DNA of 64,000 nt from Enterocloster bolteae. GTDB taxonomy: Bacteria; Bacillota; Clostridia; Lachnospirales; Lachnospiraceae. The notes below the pieces were generated by a model. That model did not search any database, was not told the origin of the DNA, and saw nothing but the letters and a program-made list of their open reading frames with translations. The stretch covers positions 124,001 through 188,000 of the forward strand of contig JAETNT010000001.1 of NCBI GenBank assembly GCA_021772025.1, in the 5' to 3' direction. Made by a program: the position numbers and the translations under genes. Below, piece by piece: positions 26,380 to 36,088 of the stretch (position 1 is its first letter; each line of letters starts with the position of its first letter).

Positions 26380-27165
26380 ATGAAAGAACACATATTTGCA
26401 ATTTGTGCTTACGGGGATTCCCCTTATCTGAAAGCCTGTATCCGTTCATTAAAAATGCAGACCGTTCCGGCAGATATTATCATATGTACCTCCACTCCCA
26501 GCCCCTACATAGAAGGGCTGGCAAAAAGCACCGGGATCCCGCTGTTTGTCCGGGAGGGAGAGAGCAATATCCGGGATGACTGGGAGTTTGCCTGTAAAAT
26601 GGCGGATGCCAGGTTGGTAACCATTGCCCATCAGGATGATATGTACCACAGAAAATATAAAGAAACCTTGCTGAAATATGCCCGCAGATATCCGGATATG
26701 ACCATATTTACCACGGACTACGTTTTGGTGAAAGGCCATGAGCTGGAGAGGAAAGATAAAGTGCGTCTGGTGAAGAAGCTTCTTCGCCTCCCTCTCCGCT
26801 TTCCGTTTTTGAACCATTTCAGGCTGGTGAAAAAGGCGGCGTTGATGCTGGGAAACCCTATTTGCTGCCCTTCTTGTACCTATAATAAAGAGCTGACGGG
26901 AGAACCGCTGTTTGACTCCTGCTTTCAATATGCACTGGACTGGGATACCCTGACCCGACTGGCCGACCGGGACGGCCGGTTTATCTGTGAGGAATGGCCA
27001 TTGATTTATTACCGGATCCATGAAGCCAATGCCACCAAAGCTTGTATGAAAGATGACAGGCGCAGCCGGGAAGAACTGGAGATGTTCTCCCGATTCTGGC
27101 CAAAACCGATGGCGAAGGGAATTATGTATTTTTACAGGAGGGCCTATAAGGCATATGAAGGATAG
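26380..27165 (+). CDS. Family-2-like glycosyltransferase
   Basis: A 261-residue cytoplasmic glycosyltransferase with a GT-A fold, by its opening pattern (IFAICAYGDSPYLKACIRSLKMQT style) and the HQDDMYH motif at ~residues 88-94, the DxD-like nucleotide-sugar site. The start is ATG 26380, nine bases after AAAAGGA; a TTG at 26377 is less likely. The C-terminal part has SCFQYALDWDTLTRL, which resembles the catalytic-base region. It follows the heptose genes, so a heptosyltransferase is possible, but donor and acceptor are not determined. Confidence 0.75.
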   Translation: MKEHIFAICAYGDSPYLKACIRSLKMQTVPADIIICTSTPSPYIEGLAKSTGIPLFVREGESNIRDDWEFACKMADARLVTIAHQDDMYHRKYKETLLKYARRYPDMTIFTTDYVLVKGHELERKDKVRLVKKLLRLPLRFPFLNHFRLVKKAALMLGNPICCPSCTYNKELTGEPLFDSCFQYALDWDTLTRLADRDGRFICEEWPLIYYRIHEANATKACMKDDRRSREELEMFSRFWPKPMAKGIMYFYRRAYKAYEG

Positions 27166-29380
27166 GACAAATCAGAAAATGCTGTTTTTGTGCCTGCTGA
27201 CAGCAGCGGTTTTGGCAGTGGGATTGGATCGTCTATTTATCCGGGGCCAGTTAGGAGAGGTAATGCATGGAAATCATAATCCTAAGGCATTGGCTGAAAT
27301 ATTTCTGATATTTCTGTGGTTTTCCTTCTCCTTATGTATGGCAAAAAAGCCTGGGCTCAGGGTTTTTCTGACTCTCTTTGGAATTCTGGCGGTTACATGG
27401 TGCCACCAGACCCTGACGCCGCTTGTAGTTTCCGGAGGATACAGCTTGTTTCTGCTTATGCTGGGGAATATGGGGGCCAGCCTGGCCGGCGGGTGGAAAG
27501 GAAAAAAAGTTTCTTTTTTTGTTTCCGCCGTTATGGGAGCCGGGCTGTGGATGATTGTAGTCTGCTGCGTTTCGGCCTTTGGATTTGGCGGAACCAGGCT
27601 GTGGCAGGAAATTGCCCTGGTCCTGGCCGCCTTGGCGGGATTATGGAGCTTAAAAAAGGGTTCCTTCTCCTTTTATAAAAAAATAGGAGAATATAAATGG
27701 GAGAAAAGGGACGGCCTTTACCTGGCCCTGATTCTCACCGCCATTCTCCTCCAGACCGGGCGGCTGAATATTGCTTTAGATTATGATTCCCTCCATTACG
27801 GGCTGCGCTCCCCGTATATTTTGGACAACGGCAGAGGGATCTATGAGAATTTGGGAACTGTAAATGTAGTCTACACTTACGCAAAGGGTCTGGAGGTTTT
27901 AGCTCTTCCTCTTTCCGGACTTCCCGGATACGGCTTTGTTTTATCTTTTAACATTTGGCTGGCCGCAGGGGTTCTTTATATGGGATATCGTCTGGCGAAG
28001 CTTTATGGCGGGGCAAGGAGGGGGTTGTTTGCCGCGGTACTGATGGCTTTAACTCCCGGTATTTTAAATATGGCTATTACGGCAAAAAGCGATATTATTA
28101 CCCTGCTTTTTCAATTGATATCCATAGAAGGACTGGCACGGATTGAAAAATCAAGGGACAGGGAAGAACAAGCCAGACTGATTTGTGGTGTTTTTGGGGC
28201 CTGTCTTATCAGTTATACTTTAAAACCTACCTCTTTGGTGTTTTCCACAGCCGTTGCAGGAGTGGGGCTTTTGCATTTGACTGCTACAGGAAAAAATATT
28301 TTTAAATGGCTTACAAAAGGAACAGGAGCTTATCGCCTTATTATCATACCGTCGATAGCTTTAGTCGGAATCTGGGCCAGAACTTACTTGCTGACCGGGA
28401 TGCCTTCTACTTCGGTATTTACAAGCATCTGGGAACTTTTAGGATTTCGTGCCCGCTGGCCTTTTGCCTTCAGTCCCATTCCCAATGAGGGGATTACCAT
28501 GGGATTTTTCGGGGGATTAAGGCATTTGGGAGATCGGCTTTTAAAAATGTTTTTCGCTCCCACAGGAGAAGATATGGCCCATGTTATCATTGCCTGGGGA
28601 ACCGGCCTGCTGCTGATTTCTCTGATGGCTGCTGTCCTGTACCGAAAGCAGGCGAATACGCGGCTTTATCATCTGCTTCTTTTAATTATTACCGGACTCA
28701 GCGCAGTAAGCGTTTATCTTCTGTGGCAGGTGGACGGCAATTATTTTATGTTGTGGTACTCTATGGCCGCTGTTTGCGGGGCTATAACGGTCCCCCGGAG
28801 CAATATTATTTTCCTTAAGGTATGGTCTAAAGGATTGGCAGTCCTTGTTACGGTTTTTCAGCTTGGAGTAATGGCCCTTACGAGCTGGGCAGGAGGAGTT
28901 GGGTTTACGCCAATTTCATTTGTTCACAGAGGGTATTATGCTCACCAGGAAGAGAGTGTGCTAAAAGCTCGGGAGAAAGGGAGAGAGGAAATATGGAAAC
29001 TCCTTTCCGCAGATCCGACAAATCGGGTGGTGGCTTTTGGAGAACATCCCGGGTGCCTGGATTTTGCCTGCAATGTCCAATCCTATTTTGACATTACCGG
29101 AAGCGGAGGAAACGTTGTTTTGGTAAAAACCTTGGAGAACTTTAAAAATTATTTGCGCTATGCCGGAACGGACTATATTTACGCGGAGGCGGGACACCTG
29201 GAGGAAGGAAGCAGGGAATGGGACGTTCTGCGCTATCTGGTGGAAGAAGGAAGTCTGACGGACATCCGTTACGAAAACGGAAATATGGCGGCCAAGGTCA
29301 GCTTAGACGGCACAGGCTACGACACCGAAGAAGCTGCCCGGGCCGCAGAAGAGTTTTACCGGATGATAATTCTTAAATAG
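27155..29380 (+). CDS. Polytopic membrane protein, GT-C glycosyltransferase-like
   Basis: About 741 residues with many transmembrane segments through residue ~630 and a soluble C-terminal domain of ~110 residues. The start is ATG 27155, overlapping the preceding stop, with AGGAGG at 27137-27142; the frame continues upstream only as an out-of-frame extension of that gene. An acidic motif in an early loop (LDYDSLHYGLRSPYIL) resembles the Asp-rich first loop of GT39/ArnT-type lipid-linked sugar transferases. I do not recognise a named family. It is the first of three consecutive large membrane proteins of similar design, so these probably add sugars on the outer face of the membrane using polyprenyl-phosphate donors. 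Confidence 0.65.
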   Translation: MKDRTNQKMLFLCLLTAAVLAVGLDRLFIRGQLGEVMHGNHNPKALAEIFLIFLWFSFSLCMAKKPGLRVFLTLFGILAVTWCHQTLTPLVVSGGYSLFLLMLGNMGASLAGGWKGKKVSFFVSAVMGAGLWMIVVCCVSAFGFGGTRLWQEIALVLAALAGLWSLKKGSFSFYKKIGEYKWEKRDGLYLALILTAILLQTGRLNIALDYDSLHYGLRSPYILDNGRGIYENLGTVNVVYTYAKGLEVLALPLSGLPGYGFVLSFNIWLAAGVLYMGYRLAKLYGGARRGLFAAVLMALTPGILNMAITAKSDIITLLFQLISIEGLARIEKSRDREEQARLICGVFGACLISYTLKPTSLVFSTAVAGVGLLHLTATGKNIFKWLTKGTGAYRLIIIPSIALVGIWARTYLLTGMPSTSVFTSIWELLGFRARWPFAFSPIPNEGITMGFFGGLRHLGDRLLKMFFAPTGEDMAHVIIAWGTGLLLISLMAAVLYRKQANTRLYHLLLLIITGLSAVSVYLLWQVDGNYFMLWYSMAAVCGAITVPRSNIIFLKVWSKGLAVLVTVFQLGVMALTSWAGGVGFTPISFVHRGYYAHQEESVLKAREKGREEIWKLLSADPTNRVVAFGEHPGCLDFACNVQSYFDITGSGGNVVLVKTLENFKNYLRYAGTDYIYAEAGHLEEGSREWDVLRYLVEEGSLTDIRYENGNMAAKVSLDGTGYDTEEAARAAEEFYRMIILK

Positions 29381-29414
29381 GCCATTGTCCGGGCCGTTAA
29401 GAAAGGAATATATT

Positions 29415-31277
29415 ATGGGTTTAAAGATGCCTCTGGAACAGAAAAATAAGTGGAAAAACGATGTGATTGCAGTTCTTCTTCTGGGGAGCTTTGCTTTTTT
29501 TATTAATCGGGGGATCGAGATAAAGGGCCTGTATATGGATGATTTGTACCTGTGGTCCTGCTATGGAGAGCAGTCCTTCCTGGAATTTAATTTTCCAATG
29601 GGAAGCACCCGTTTCCGGTTCCTTTATTACCTGATGGCTTGGCTGGAACTGGCTTTTGTGGGAAACCGCGTGGAGTGGTTCGTCCCTATTAATATCCTTT
29701 TCAATATTTTGGTGTCGGCACAAGTTTACTGGTTTGGCACAAAGCTTTCCGGCAGCAGAGGAAGCGGATTTATTGCAGGGATTTTGTATCTTCTGTCCAG
29801 GATGTCCTACTATCAGATTAGTCAGGTTTACGGCCTTATGGAAACTGCCGCTACGGCCATGGCCCTGGGCATTTTAATGCTGCTTTATTTCCAGATCAAC
29901 GAAAAAAGAACGGATCGGGGATTTTACGGCGCATGTATTTTGTATTTTTCCGTTTGCTTTGTCCATGAAAGATATATGGCATTGCTTCCCTTGCTCTGGC
30001 TGGCGTTAGTTCTCTCCCTAAAAAAAGGACAAAAATTTAACTGGAAAAAATGGGCGGCCCCATTTGCTTCTTTTGGAGCGGTTATGGGAATCCGCTGGTT
30101 TACCATTGGTTCCGTCCTTCCGGCAGGAACCGGGGGGACTCAGGTGGCAGACACCTTTTCCATAAAGAAAGCGGTTTGGCATGCCCTATGCCAGGTAGGC
30201 TATGTATTTGGCTGCAATGCAGGGCCGGAGCATTTAAACGGTATGTCCTGGCAGGATTCCCCCAGATGGATTAAATTGTTTGTCATTTTATCCAATCTGG
30301 TGCTGCTGGCGCTGTTGGTGGCTTTTCTCGTTAAGATGATCCGTACCCGGAAGAAATTTCCGGTATATTTAAAGAACATCCTGCTGTTTCTGACTTTTAT
30401 TGCGCTGTGCATTGGCGCATCCAGTGTTACGATCCGGATAGAGATGCGTTGGGTTTATGTATCCTACACGGCCGCTCTGCTGTTCCTTTGCTACATTCTG
30501 GGAGTTCTGCGGGAGCCGGGAGAATGCGGAGAAGAAAGAAGACACAACAGCCAGCGAATATTTAATACAACCGCCTGCACCGGAGTGCTTTTCCTGTATT
30601 TCCTGCTCACTCTGCCTGCAGAAACTTTTTACAGGGAGAAATACCCTAACCTCTATTTCTGGCCCAATCAGCTCCGCTATAATTCTCTGGCAGAGGAAAC
30701 CTACGAAAGATACGGAGATGAGATTTTTGGGAAAACCATTTATATTATAGGAAATTCCTATGAAATGAGCGAGTTTACCGCAGATACTTTTTTTAAAGTT
30801 TTTGACAAGGAGAGGAAGGCGGAGGGAACTCGGATTGAGTTTATTGACAGTATCCTTCAGGTAGGACAGGTGAAAGAAAATATGCTGATTCTCCGGGAGG
30901 ATCCAAAACATAATAGGTTCCAGGACATTACGGCAGTGGTTCAGAGCTTAAAATGTGAGATTATAAACGGCTATTATCGGGACGGATGGATGGATGAGCA
31001 CGCCAAGATCCGAGTGATGGCCGGGGCTCAAGGGCTAATCCGCCTGAAATTTATGTTCCCCGGAATTTTAAACGGCGGAGAGACCACAACCATCTACGTA
31101 GACGGAAAGCTGGCGGCGGAAATTCCGGTGACAGAAAGCATCTATTACCAGGAGATTGAGGCGGAACCTTACCAGATCGTGGAGCTGAAATTTGAGCATA
31201 ATTTTTATATGCAGAACGCCCAGGAAAAACGGGGAGAGGACAAGCTGGCAGTAATTGCGGAGATTGAGGCCGATTAA
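29415..31277 (+). CDS. Polytopic membrane protein, GT-C-like, with C-terminal soluble domain
   Basis: 620 residues. The start is ATG 29415 with GAAAGGA seven bases upstream. About ten transmembrane segments occupy residues ~10-420, and a soluble, probably extracellular domain follows. The first outer loop carries a paired acidic motif (GLYMDDLYLW), the usual catalytic site position in GT-C enzymes. No named family recognised. The C-terminal ~100 residues include a beta-rich stretch (IRLKFMFPGILNGGETTTIYVDGKLAAEI would be its core, read here from about residues 545-575). It lies between two similar proteins in the glycan operon. Confidence 0.62.
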   Translation: MGLKMPLEQKNKWKNDVIAVLLLGSFAFFINRGIEIKGLYMDDLYLWSCYGEQSFLEFNFPMGSTRFRFLYYLMAWLELAFVGNRVEWFVPINILFNILVSAQVYWFGTKLSGSRGSGFIAGILYLLSRMSYYQISQVYGLMETAATAMALGILMLLYFQINEKRTDRGFYGACILYFSVCFVHERYMALLPLLWLALVLSLKKGQKFNWKKWAAPFASFGAVMGIRWFTIGSVLPAGTGGTQVADTFSIKKAVWHALCQVGYVFGCNAGPEHLNGMSWQDSPRWIKLFVILSNLVLLALLVAFLVKMIRTRKKFPVYLKNILLFLTFIALCIGASSVTIRIEMRWVYVSYTAALLFLCYILGVLREPGECGEERRHNSQRIFNTTACTGVLFLYFLLTLPAETFYREKYPNLYFWPNQLRYNSLAEETYERYGDEIFGKTIYIIGNSYEMSEFTADTFFKVFDKERKAEGTRIEFIDSILQVGQVKENMLILREDPKHNRFQDITAVVQSLKCEIINGYYRDGWMDEHAKIRVMAGAQGLIRLKFMFPGILNGGETTTIYVDGKLAAEIPVTESIYYQEIEAEPYQIVELKFEHNFYMQNAQEKRGEDKLAVIAEIEAD

Positions 31278-31323
31278 AAGAAAAAATTGCAACGGCTCAT
31301 ACAGGCAGGAGGAGTGGGATATA

Positions 31324-32847
31324 ATGAAACGGTCTTACGGCAGCGTATTGTTCCCGGCAGCAGGGGTTTTGTTCTGTTTATGGTATGTCTGTTCCGCTAC
31401 CAGCGATGTGGTGTATTCAGATTATATCCGGCTGATAAATTCCTATTTGCCGGACGTATGGAATCCTGAAAAATTTTTTGTTCCTGATATTTTTACCAGG
31501 ATCCCGGTAAACTTTTTAGGACGGGGCATTAATGTGGAATGCTTTCATTTCAGCGTCCGGTTTGACCAAATCCTGGGAATTTTGGGATTGGGGCTGGCGG
31601 CTTGGGTAACCGGGATATATATAATAAAAGAGAGGCTGGGATTTGCCTTCCTGTTAGCGGTAATGGTTCTGATGTTCAGCCTGAATAAATGGGAAATGCT
31701 GACTAACGGAAGCGGCTGGGCGCATTTTCTGGCATTTGCCTGCTTTTATTACTACTATTTGGCACTGGATCGGGTATGGCAAAGTGGAAAAAAGGGTATC
31801 CGTCCCGGCAATATGACAGAAAAGCCATGGGACAGGCCGGTGCTGCTCCTGCTTCCCTTTGTTACTACTCTGGGAATTGCAGGGCAGTATTGCGCCATTT
31901 ATTCCGGCGTAATGATAGTGGTCTATGGATTTTTAGGGTTCTGGAATACTTTTATCGAAGCGGACGGCAGATTTTTGGCAGGCCGAGGGAAGGACAAAGG
32001 CCTGCATTACTGGCTCTGGCTCTTGTGCATTCTGATTCCTTTGGCCCTTTATATTGTCAGCAATACCTTTGCGGTAGAGGAGCATGCAGGGGCTACAGAT
32101 TTGAGCTTTACAGAAGCTTTGAGGCAGAATCCCGGTTTTTTTCCGGCATTTTTTATTAAATCCTTTGCAGGTATGCTTTTGGGCGGGGAAACTATAGAGA
32201 GCCGTCTTCAACTTCCCAACCGGATTATAATTCTTATGGGAGTTCTGGTTATGGGCGGATATCTTTTAGGATTATGGCTTAACATAAAATATCAGATTTA
32301 TGAAAGGACGTTGTTCCCTCTTCTTTTAATTTTATCCGGAGGATGCAGCCATGTATTGATTTTGATTTCCCGGTGGATTTTCTTAAATCAGGAAAATTAC
32401 GGTATGAGTTCCCGGTATGCAGTTCAATTCCAGATGGGGATCATAGGCATTGTGCTGACAGTGGCCAGTGCCTGGAAGATGGAAGGCAGCAGGCGATCAC
32501 GGCCTGGGGACACAGGGCGGGCTTTGGGCAGAAAAGCAGAAAAACGCTTAAAAAAACATTCTATGGCGGCTGTATTGGGTGTGGTTTTTATCGGAATTAT
32601 TTTATGCGGCAATATGGCTACCACTGTTGACGAGCTTGTAAAAGCTCCTTACCGTAAAGAACGGTATGAGGAAAAGATACAGGCCGCTTTGAATTACAGA
32701 AATTACAGCGACGAAGAATTGGAAAATATTTTCGAATACCGCAAAGGACCTGAGAAAATCCGTCGGGCATTAGAAATTTTAGAAGTGAACCATTGGAATG
32801 TATACGGGCATTTGGACATCGATGGGCAAGAAGGAGGAAGCGCATGA
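31324..32847 (+). CDS. Polytopic membrane protein, GT-C-like
   Basis: 507 residues and about ten to twelve transmembrane segments. The start is ATG 31324, after AGGAGGAG (31308-31315); the frame is open further upstream, but without an RBS. The first extracellular loop has VVYSDYIRLINSYLPD, with an Asp where GT-C enzymes have their catalytic acidic residue. The last ~70 residues are charged and cytoplasmic or external. No closer assignment. Its stop overlaps the rfbF start (ATGA), linking it to the CDP-sugar genes. Confidence 0.6.
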   Translation: MKRSYGSVLFPAAGVLFCLWYVCSATSDVVYSDYIRLINSYLPDVWNPEKFFVPDIFTRIPVNFLGRGINVECFHFSVRFDQILGILGLGLAAWVTGIYIIKERLGFAFLLAVMVLMFSLNKWEMLTNGSGWAHFLAFACFYYYYLALDRVWQSGKKGIRPGNMTEKPWDRPVLLLLPFVTTLGIAGQYCAIYSGVMIVVYGFLGFWNTFIEADGRFLAGRGKDKGLHYWLWLLCILIPLALYIVSNTFAVEEHAGATDLSFTEALRQNPGFFPAFFIKSFAGMLLGGETIESRLQLPNRIIILMGVLVMGGYLLGLWLNIKYQIYERTLFPLLLILSGGCSHVLILISRWIFLNQENYGMSSRYAVQFQMGIIGIVLTVASAWKMEGSRRSRPGDTGRALGRKAEKRLKKHSMAAVLGVVFIGIILCGNMATTVDELVKAPYRKERYEEKIQAALNYRNYSDEELENIFEYRKGPEKIRRALEILEVNHWNVYGHLDIDGQEGGSA

Positions 32848-33614
32848 AAGTTGTATTATTAGCCGGAGGATTCGGTACCAGAATCAGTGAGGAAAGTCAT
32901 TTAAAACCGAAGCCCATGATTGAAATCGGGGAAAAACCGATTTTGTGGCATATTATGAAATACTATTCTCAGTTCGGTTTTCACGAGTTTGTGATCTGTC
33001 TGGGCTACAAGCAGTATGTGGTAAAGGAGTTTTTTGCAGACTATTTCCTTCACACCTCGGATGTAACCTTTGATCTGACAAATAACCGGATGGAGGTGCA
33101 CAACAACTATTCGGAACCATGGAAGGTGACCTTGGTGGATACGGGCCTTAATACCATGACGGGAGGACGGGTAAGGCGTATCCGCCCCTATGTGGAAGAT
33201 GAGCCTTTCATGCTGACCTACGGCGACGGCGTTGCGGACGTAGATCTGAATGCCCTGATGAAGTTTCACAAAAATCACGGGAAGATTGCCACACTTACTA
33301 CAGTAAATGTGGGGCAGAAATTCGGAGTGCTGGATTTGAACAGCTCCGGACAGGTTAAGGCTTTTCGGGAAAAAAATGATAATGACGGAGCCTTGATCAA
33401 CGGCGGTTTTATGGTATTTAACCCGGGCATTTTTGATTATCTGGAGAATGATGGGACAGTTCTGGAAAAGGGGCCCTTGGAAAATTTGGCAAAGGACGGA
33501 CAGCTGATGGCTTACTGTCATGAAGGCTTTTGGAAATGCATGGATACGCAGAGAGATAAAAATCAATTGGAGGCCATGTGGCAATCCGGGAAAGCCCCAT
33601 GGAAAATTTGGTAG
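32844..33614 (+). CDS. rfbF: Glucose-1-phosphate cytidylyltransferase
   Basis: Makes CDP-glucose from CTP and glucose 1-phosphate, the entry step for CDP-linked 3,6-dideoxysugars. The start is ATG 32844, preceded by GGAGGAA and overlapping the upstream stop; the upstream in-frame extension from 32793 lacks its own signal. The N-terminal motif LLAGGFGTRISEE with SHLKPKPMIEIG is characteristic of RfbF, and LTYGDGVADVD contains the metal Asp residues. 256 residues, as in the family. It is followed by rfbG and rfbH. Confidence 0.95.
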   Translation: MKVVLLAGGFGTRISEESHLKPKPMIEIGEKPILWHIMKYYSQFGFHEFVICLGYKQYVVKEFFADYFLHTSDVTFDLTNNRMEVHNNYSEPWKVTLVDTGLNTMTGGRVRRIRPYVEDEPFMLTYGDGVADVDLNALMKFHKNHGKIATLTTVNVGQKFGVLDLNSSGQVKAFREKNDNDGALINGGFMVFNPGIFDYLENDGTVLEKGPLENLAKDGQLMAYCHEGFWKCMDTQRDKNQLEAMWQSGKAPWKIW

Positions 33615-33632
33615 GAGATAGGAGACGGGATT

Positions 33633-34691
33633 ATGACATTACAGGAATTAACGGACTTTTATAAGGATAAACGGGTTCTGGTAACCGGACATACGGGGTT
33701 TAAAGGGACCTGGCTGTGCAGAATTTTAAGCCTTTGCGGGGCAAAGGTGACTGGCTATGCTCTGAATCCCCCTACAGACCCTTCCATTTACCAGGTTATT
33801 GGCCTTGAGGATACTATGGATTCCCGAATCGGCGATATCCGGGATCTGGACAGCCTGAAAAAGGTGTTTGATGAAACTCGGCCGGAGGTGGTATTCCACC
33901 TGGCTGCCCAGCCGATTGTAAGGGATTCCTATAAGGATCCGGTTTATACCTATGAGACGAATGTAATGGGGACGGTTAATGTGTTGGAGTGTATCCGCGC
34001 TACCGGGCCGGTAAAGTCTTTCTTAAATATTACCACGGATAAGGTATACGAGAACCGGGAGTGGGAATACGGTTACCGGGAGTGCGATCCCTTAGACGGC
34101 TACGATCCTTATTCCAACAGCAAGTCCTGTTCTGAACTGGTGACTCACAGCTATGAAAGGTCCTTCTTCGGAGATGGGAGATGTGCCATTTCCACTTCCA
34201 GAGCAGGCAACGTAATTGGCGGCGGCGATTTTGCAAATGACCGGATTATTCCGGACTGTATCCGGGCAGCGGCGGCGGGAAGAGAGATTATCGTCAGGAA
34301 TCCTCATTCTACAAGACCCTACCAGCATGTGCTGGAGCCGTTGGCAGTATACCTAACCATTGCCATGATGCAGTATTCGGATAGAAAAATGGCAGGATAC
34401 TATAATGTGGGACCGGATGATGCAGACTGTGTTACCACCGGCCAGCTGGCAGACTTGTTCTGCAAGGCCTGGGGCCATGGGCAGACTTGGATAAACCGCT
34501 GTGACGGCGGCCCTCATGAGGCAGGCTTTTTAAAGCTGGACTGCTCCAGAATTAAACGGGTTTTTGGGTGGACGCCGCGCTATCACGTGAAGGAGGCGGT
34601 AGAAAAAACAGTGGAGTGGTCCAAACAGTATCTGGAGGGACAGGATATGCTGGAAGCAACGGACAGGCAGATAAAGGAGTTTTTCAGCTGA
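33633..34691 (+). CDS. rfbG: CDP-glucose 4,6-dehydratase
   Basis: Short-chain dehydrogenase-type enzyme that converts CDP-glucose to CDP-4-keto-6-deoxyglucose. The NAD-binding loop is VTGHTGFKGTWL at residues ~18-29 and the catalytic YxxxK is in YDPYSNSKSCSE. The sequence IRPEVVFHLAAQPIVRDSYKDP-type block of RfbG (here from ~residue 85) is recognisable. 352 residues, standard. It sits 18 bases after rfbF. Confidence 0.95.
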   Translation: MTLQELTDFYKDKRVLVTGHTGFKGTWLCRILSLCGAKVTGYALNPPTDPSIYQVIGLEDTMDSRIGDIRDLDSLKKVFDETRPEVVFHLAAQPIVRDSYKDPVYTYETNVMGTVNVLECIRATGPVKSFLNITTDKVYENREWEYGYRECDPLDGYDPYSNSKSCSELVTHSYERSFFGDGRCAISTSRAGNVIGGGDFANDRIIPDCIRAAAAGREIIVRNPHSTRPYQHVLEPLAVYLTIAMMQYSDRKMAGYYNVGPDDADCVTTGQLADLFCKAWGHGQTWINRCDGGPHEAGFLKLDCSRIKRVFGWTPRYHVKEAVEKTVEWSKQYLEGQDMLEATDRQIKEFFS

Positions 34692-34727
34692 TTTCTGCAT
34701 GATCAAGAAAAAGGAGATAAAAAAGAT

Positions 34728-36068
34728 ATGTTTGAGACAATGAGCGAACAAGAGGCCAGAAAGGCTATTTTGGATTTGACTGCAGAATATTGTACAACTT
34801 TTCATAATAAGAAAAAGCCGTTTCAGGAGGGAGACAGAATTCCTTACGCATCCAGAGTCTATGACCAAAATGAGATGGTAAACCTGGTAGATTCCGCCCT
34901 GGAGTTCTGGCTTACCTCCGGGCGTTATACAGATAAATTTGAGGAAAAACTGGCAGAATACCTGAAGGTGAGCTTCTGCTCTCTGGTGAATTCCGGCTCC
35001 TCCGCAAACCTGATTGCTTTTATGACTCTTACATCTCCGCTTTTGGGGGAGCGGCAGGTAAAAAGAGGAGATGAGATTATAACCGTGGCGGCAGGATTTC
35101 CCACTACGGTCACCCCGGCTATTCAGTACGGTGCGGTTCCGGTTTTTGTAGATGTGACCATCCCTCAATATAATATAGATGTAACCATGCTGGAGTCAGC
35201 CCTGTCCGAAAAAACCAAGGCAGTGATGATTGCCCACACCTTGGGAAATCCCTTCGATCTTAAGACGGTAAAGGAATTCTGTGAGAAACATCATCTGTGG
35301 CTGGTGGAGGACAATTGCGATGCCCTGGGAAGCAGCTATGAAATAGACGGTATCAAGAAGCTTACAGGAACCATCGGAGATATCGGCACCTCCAGTTTCT
35401 ATCCGCCTCATCATATGACCATGGGCGAAGGAGGGGCTGTGTATACCAACAACCCCCTGCTAAATAGGATTATCCGATCCTTCCGGGACTGGGGCCGGGA
35501 CTGCGTCTGCCCGTCCGGCCGGGATAACCTGTGCGGCCACCGTTTTGACAGGCAATATGGAGAGCTGCCTTTGGGCTATGATCACAAATACGTATATTCT
35601 CACTTTGGATATAATTTAAAGGCTACAGATCTGCAGGCATCTATCGGGTGCGCCCAATTGGAGAAATTTCCCTCCTTTGTGGAAAGAAGAAAAGAAAATT
35701 TTGCCCGTTTAAAAGCCGGCCTTTTAGAATGCCAGGACAAACTGATTCTGCCGGAAGCCTGCCCTGGATCCGATCCCAGCTGGTTCGGCTTTCTGATTAC
35801 CTGTAAAGAAGGAACAGACAGAAACCAGGTGGTTCAATATGCAGAGAGCAAAGGCATCCAGACCCGGATGCTGTTCGCCGGAAATTTGACTAAGCATCCC
35901 TGCTTTGACCAGATGAGAGCGTCAGGAGAAGGATATCGGGTAGTGGGAGACCTGGCGGTTACTGACCGGATTATGAAAGATACTTTCTGGGTGGGGGTCT
36001 ATCCGGGAATGACGGATCAGATGATTAACTATATGGCGGAGACAATTAAAGAAGCAGTAAGGCCATAA
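34728..36068 (+). CDS. rfbH: CDP-4-keto-6-deoxyglucose 3-dehydrase
   Basis: Pyridoxamine-phosphate and [2Fe-2S] enzyme (E1) that removes the C3 hydroxyl, producing the 3,6-dideoxy skeleton. The usual PLP lysine of the aminotransferase fold is replaced by histidine in SSFYPPHHMTMGEGG, diagnostic of this enzyme. The iron-sulphur ligands appear as C-x-C-x7-C in GRDCVCPSGRDNLC, with a further Cys in DNCDALG about 61 residues upstream. 446 residues. The reaction needs an electron-supplying reductase (RfbI/AscD, E3); none is present in the window. Confidence 0.93.
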   Translation: MFETMSEQEARKAILDLTAEYCTTFHNKKKPFQEGDRIPYASRVYDQNEMVNLVDSALEFWLTSGRYTDKFEEKLAEYLKVSFCSLVNSGSSANLIAFMTLTSPLLGERQVKRGDEIITVAAGFPTTVTPAIQYGAVPVFVDVTIPQYNIDVTMLESALSEKTKAVMIAHTLGNPFDLKTVKEFCEKHHLWLVEDNCDALGSSYEIDGIKKLTGTIGDIGTSSFYPPHHMTMGEGGAVYTNNPLLNRIIRSFRDWGRDCVCPSGRDNLCGHRFDRQYGELPLGYDHKYVYSHFGYNLKATDLQASIGCAQLEKFPSFVERRKENFARLKAGLLECQDKLILPEACPGSDPSWFGFLITCKEGTDRNQVVQYAESKGIQTRMLFAGNLTKHPCFDQMRASGEGYRVVGDLAVTDRIMKDTFWVGVYPGMTDQMINYMAETIKEAVRP

Positions 36069-36088
36069 GGCCCAGGAGGCAATAGTTC

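Noticed and set aside
26449-27021. Minus-strand open frame of about 190 codons
   Set aside because: Antisense to a glycosyltransferase gene with its own motifs and RBS; rejected as a shadow.
32901-33584. Minus-strand open frame of about 227 codons
   Set aside because: Antisense to rfbF; no ribosome binding site or recognisable domain. Shadow of a real gene.
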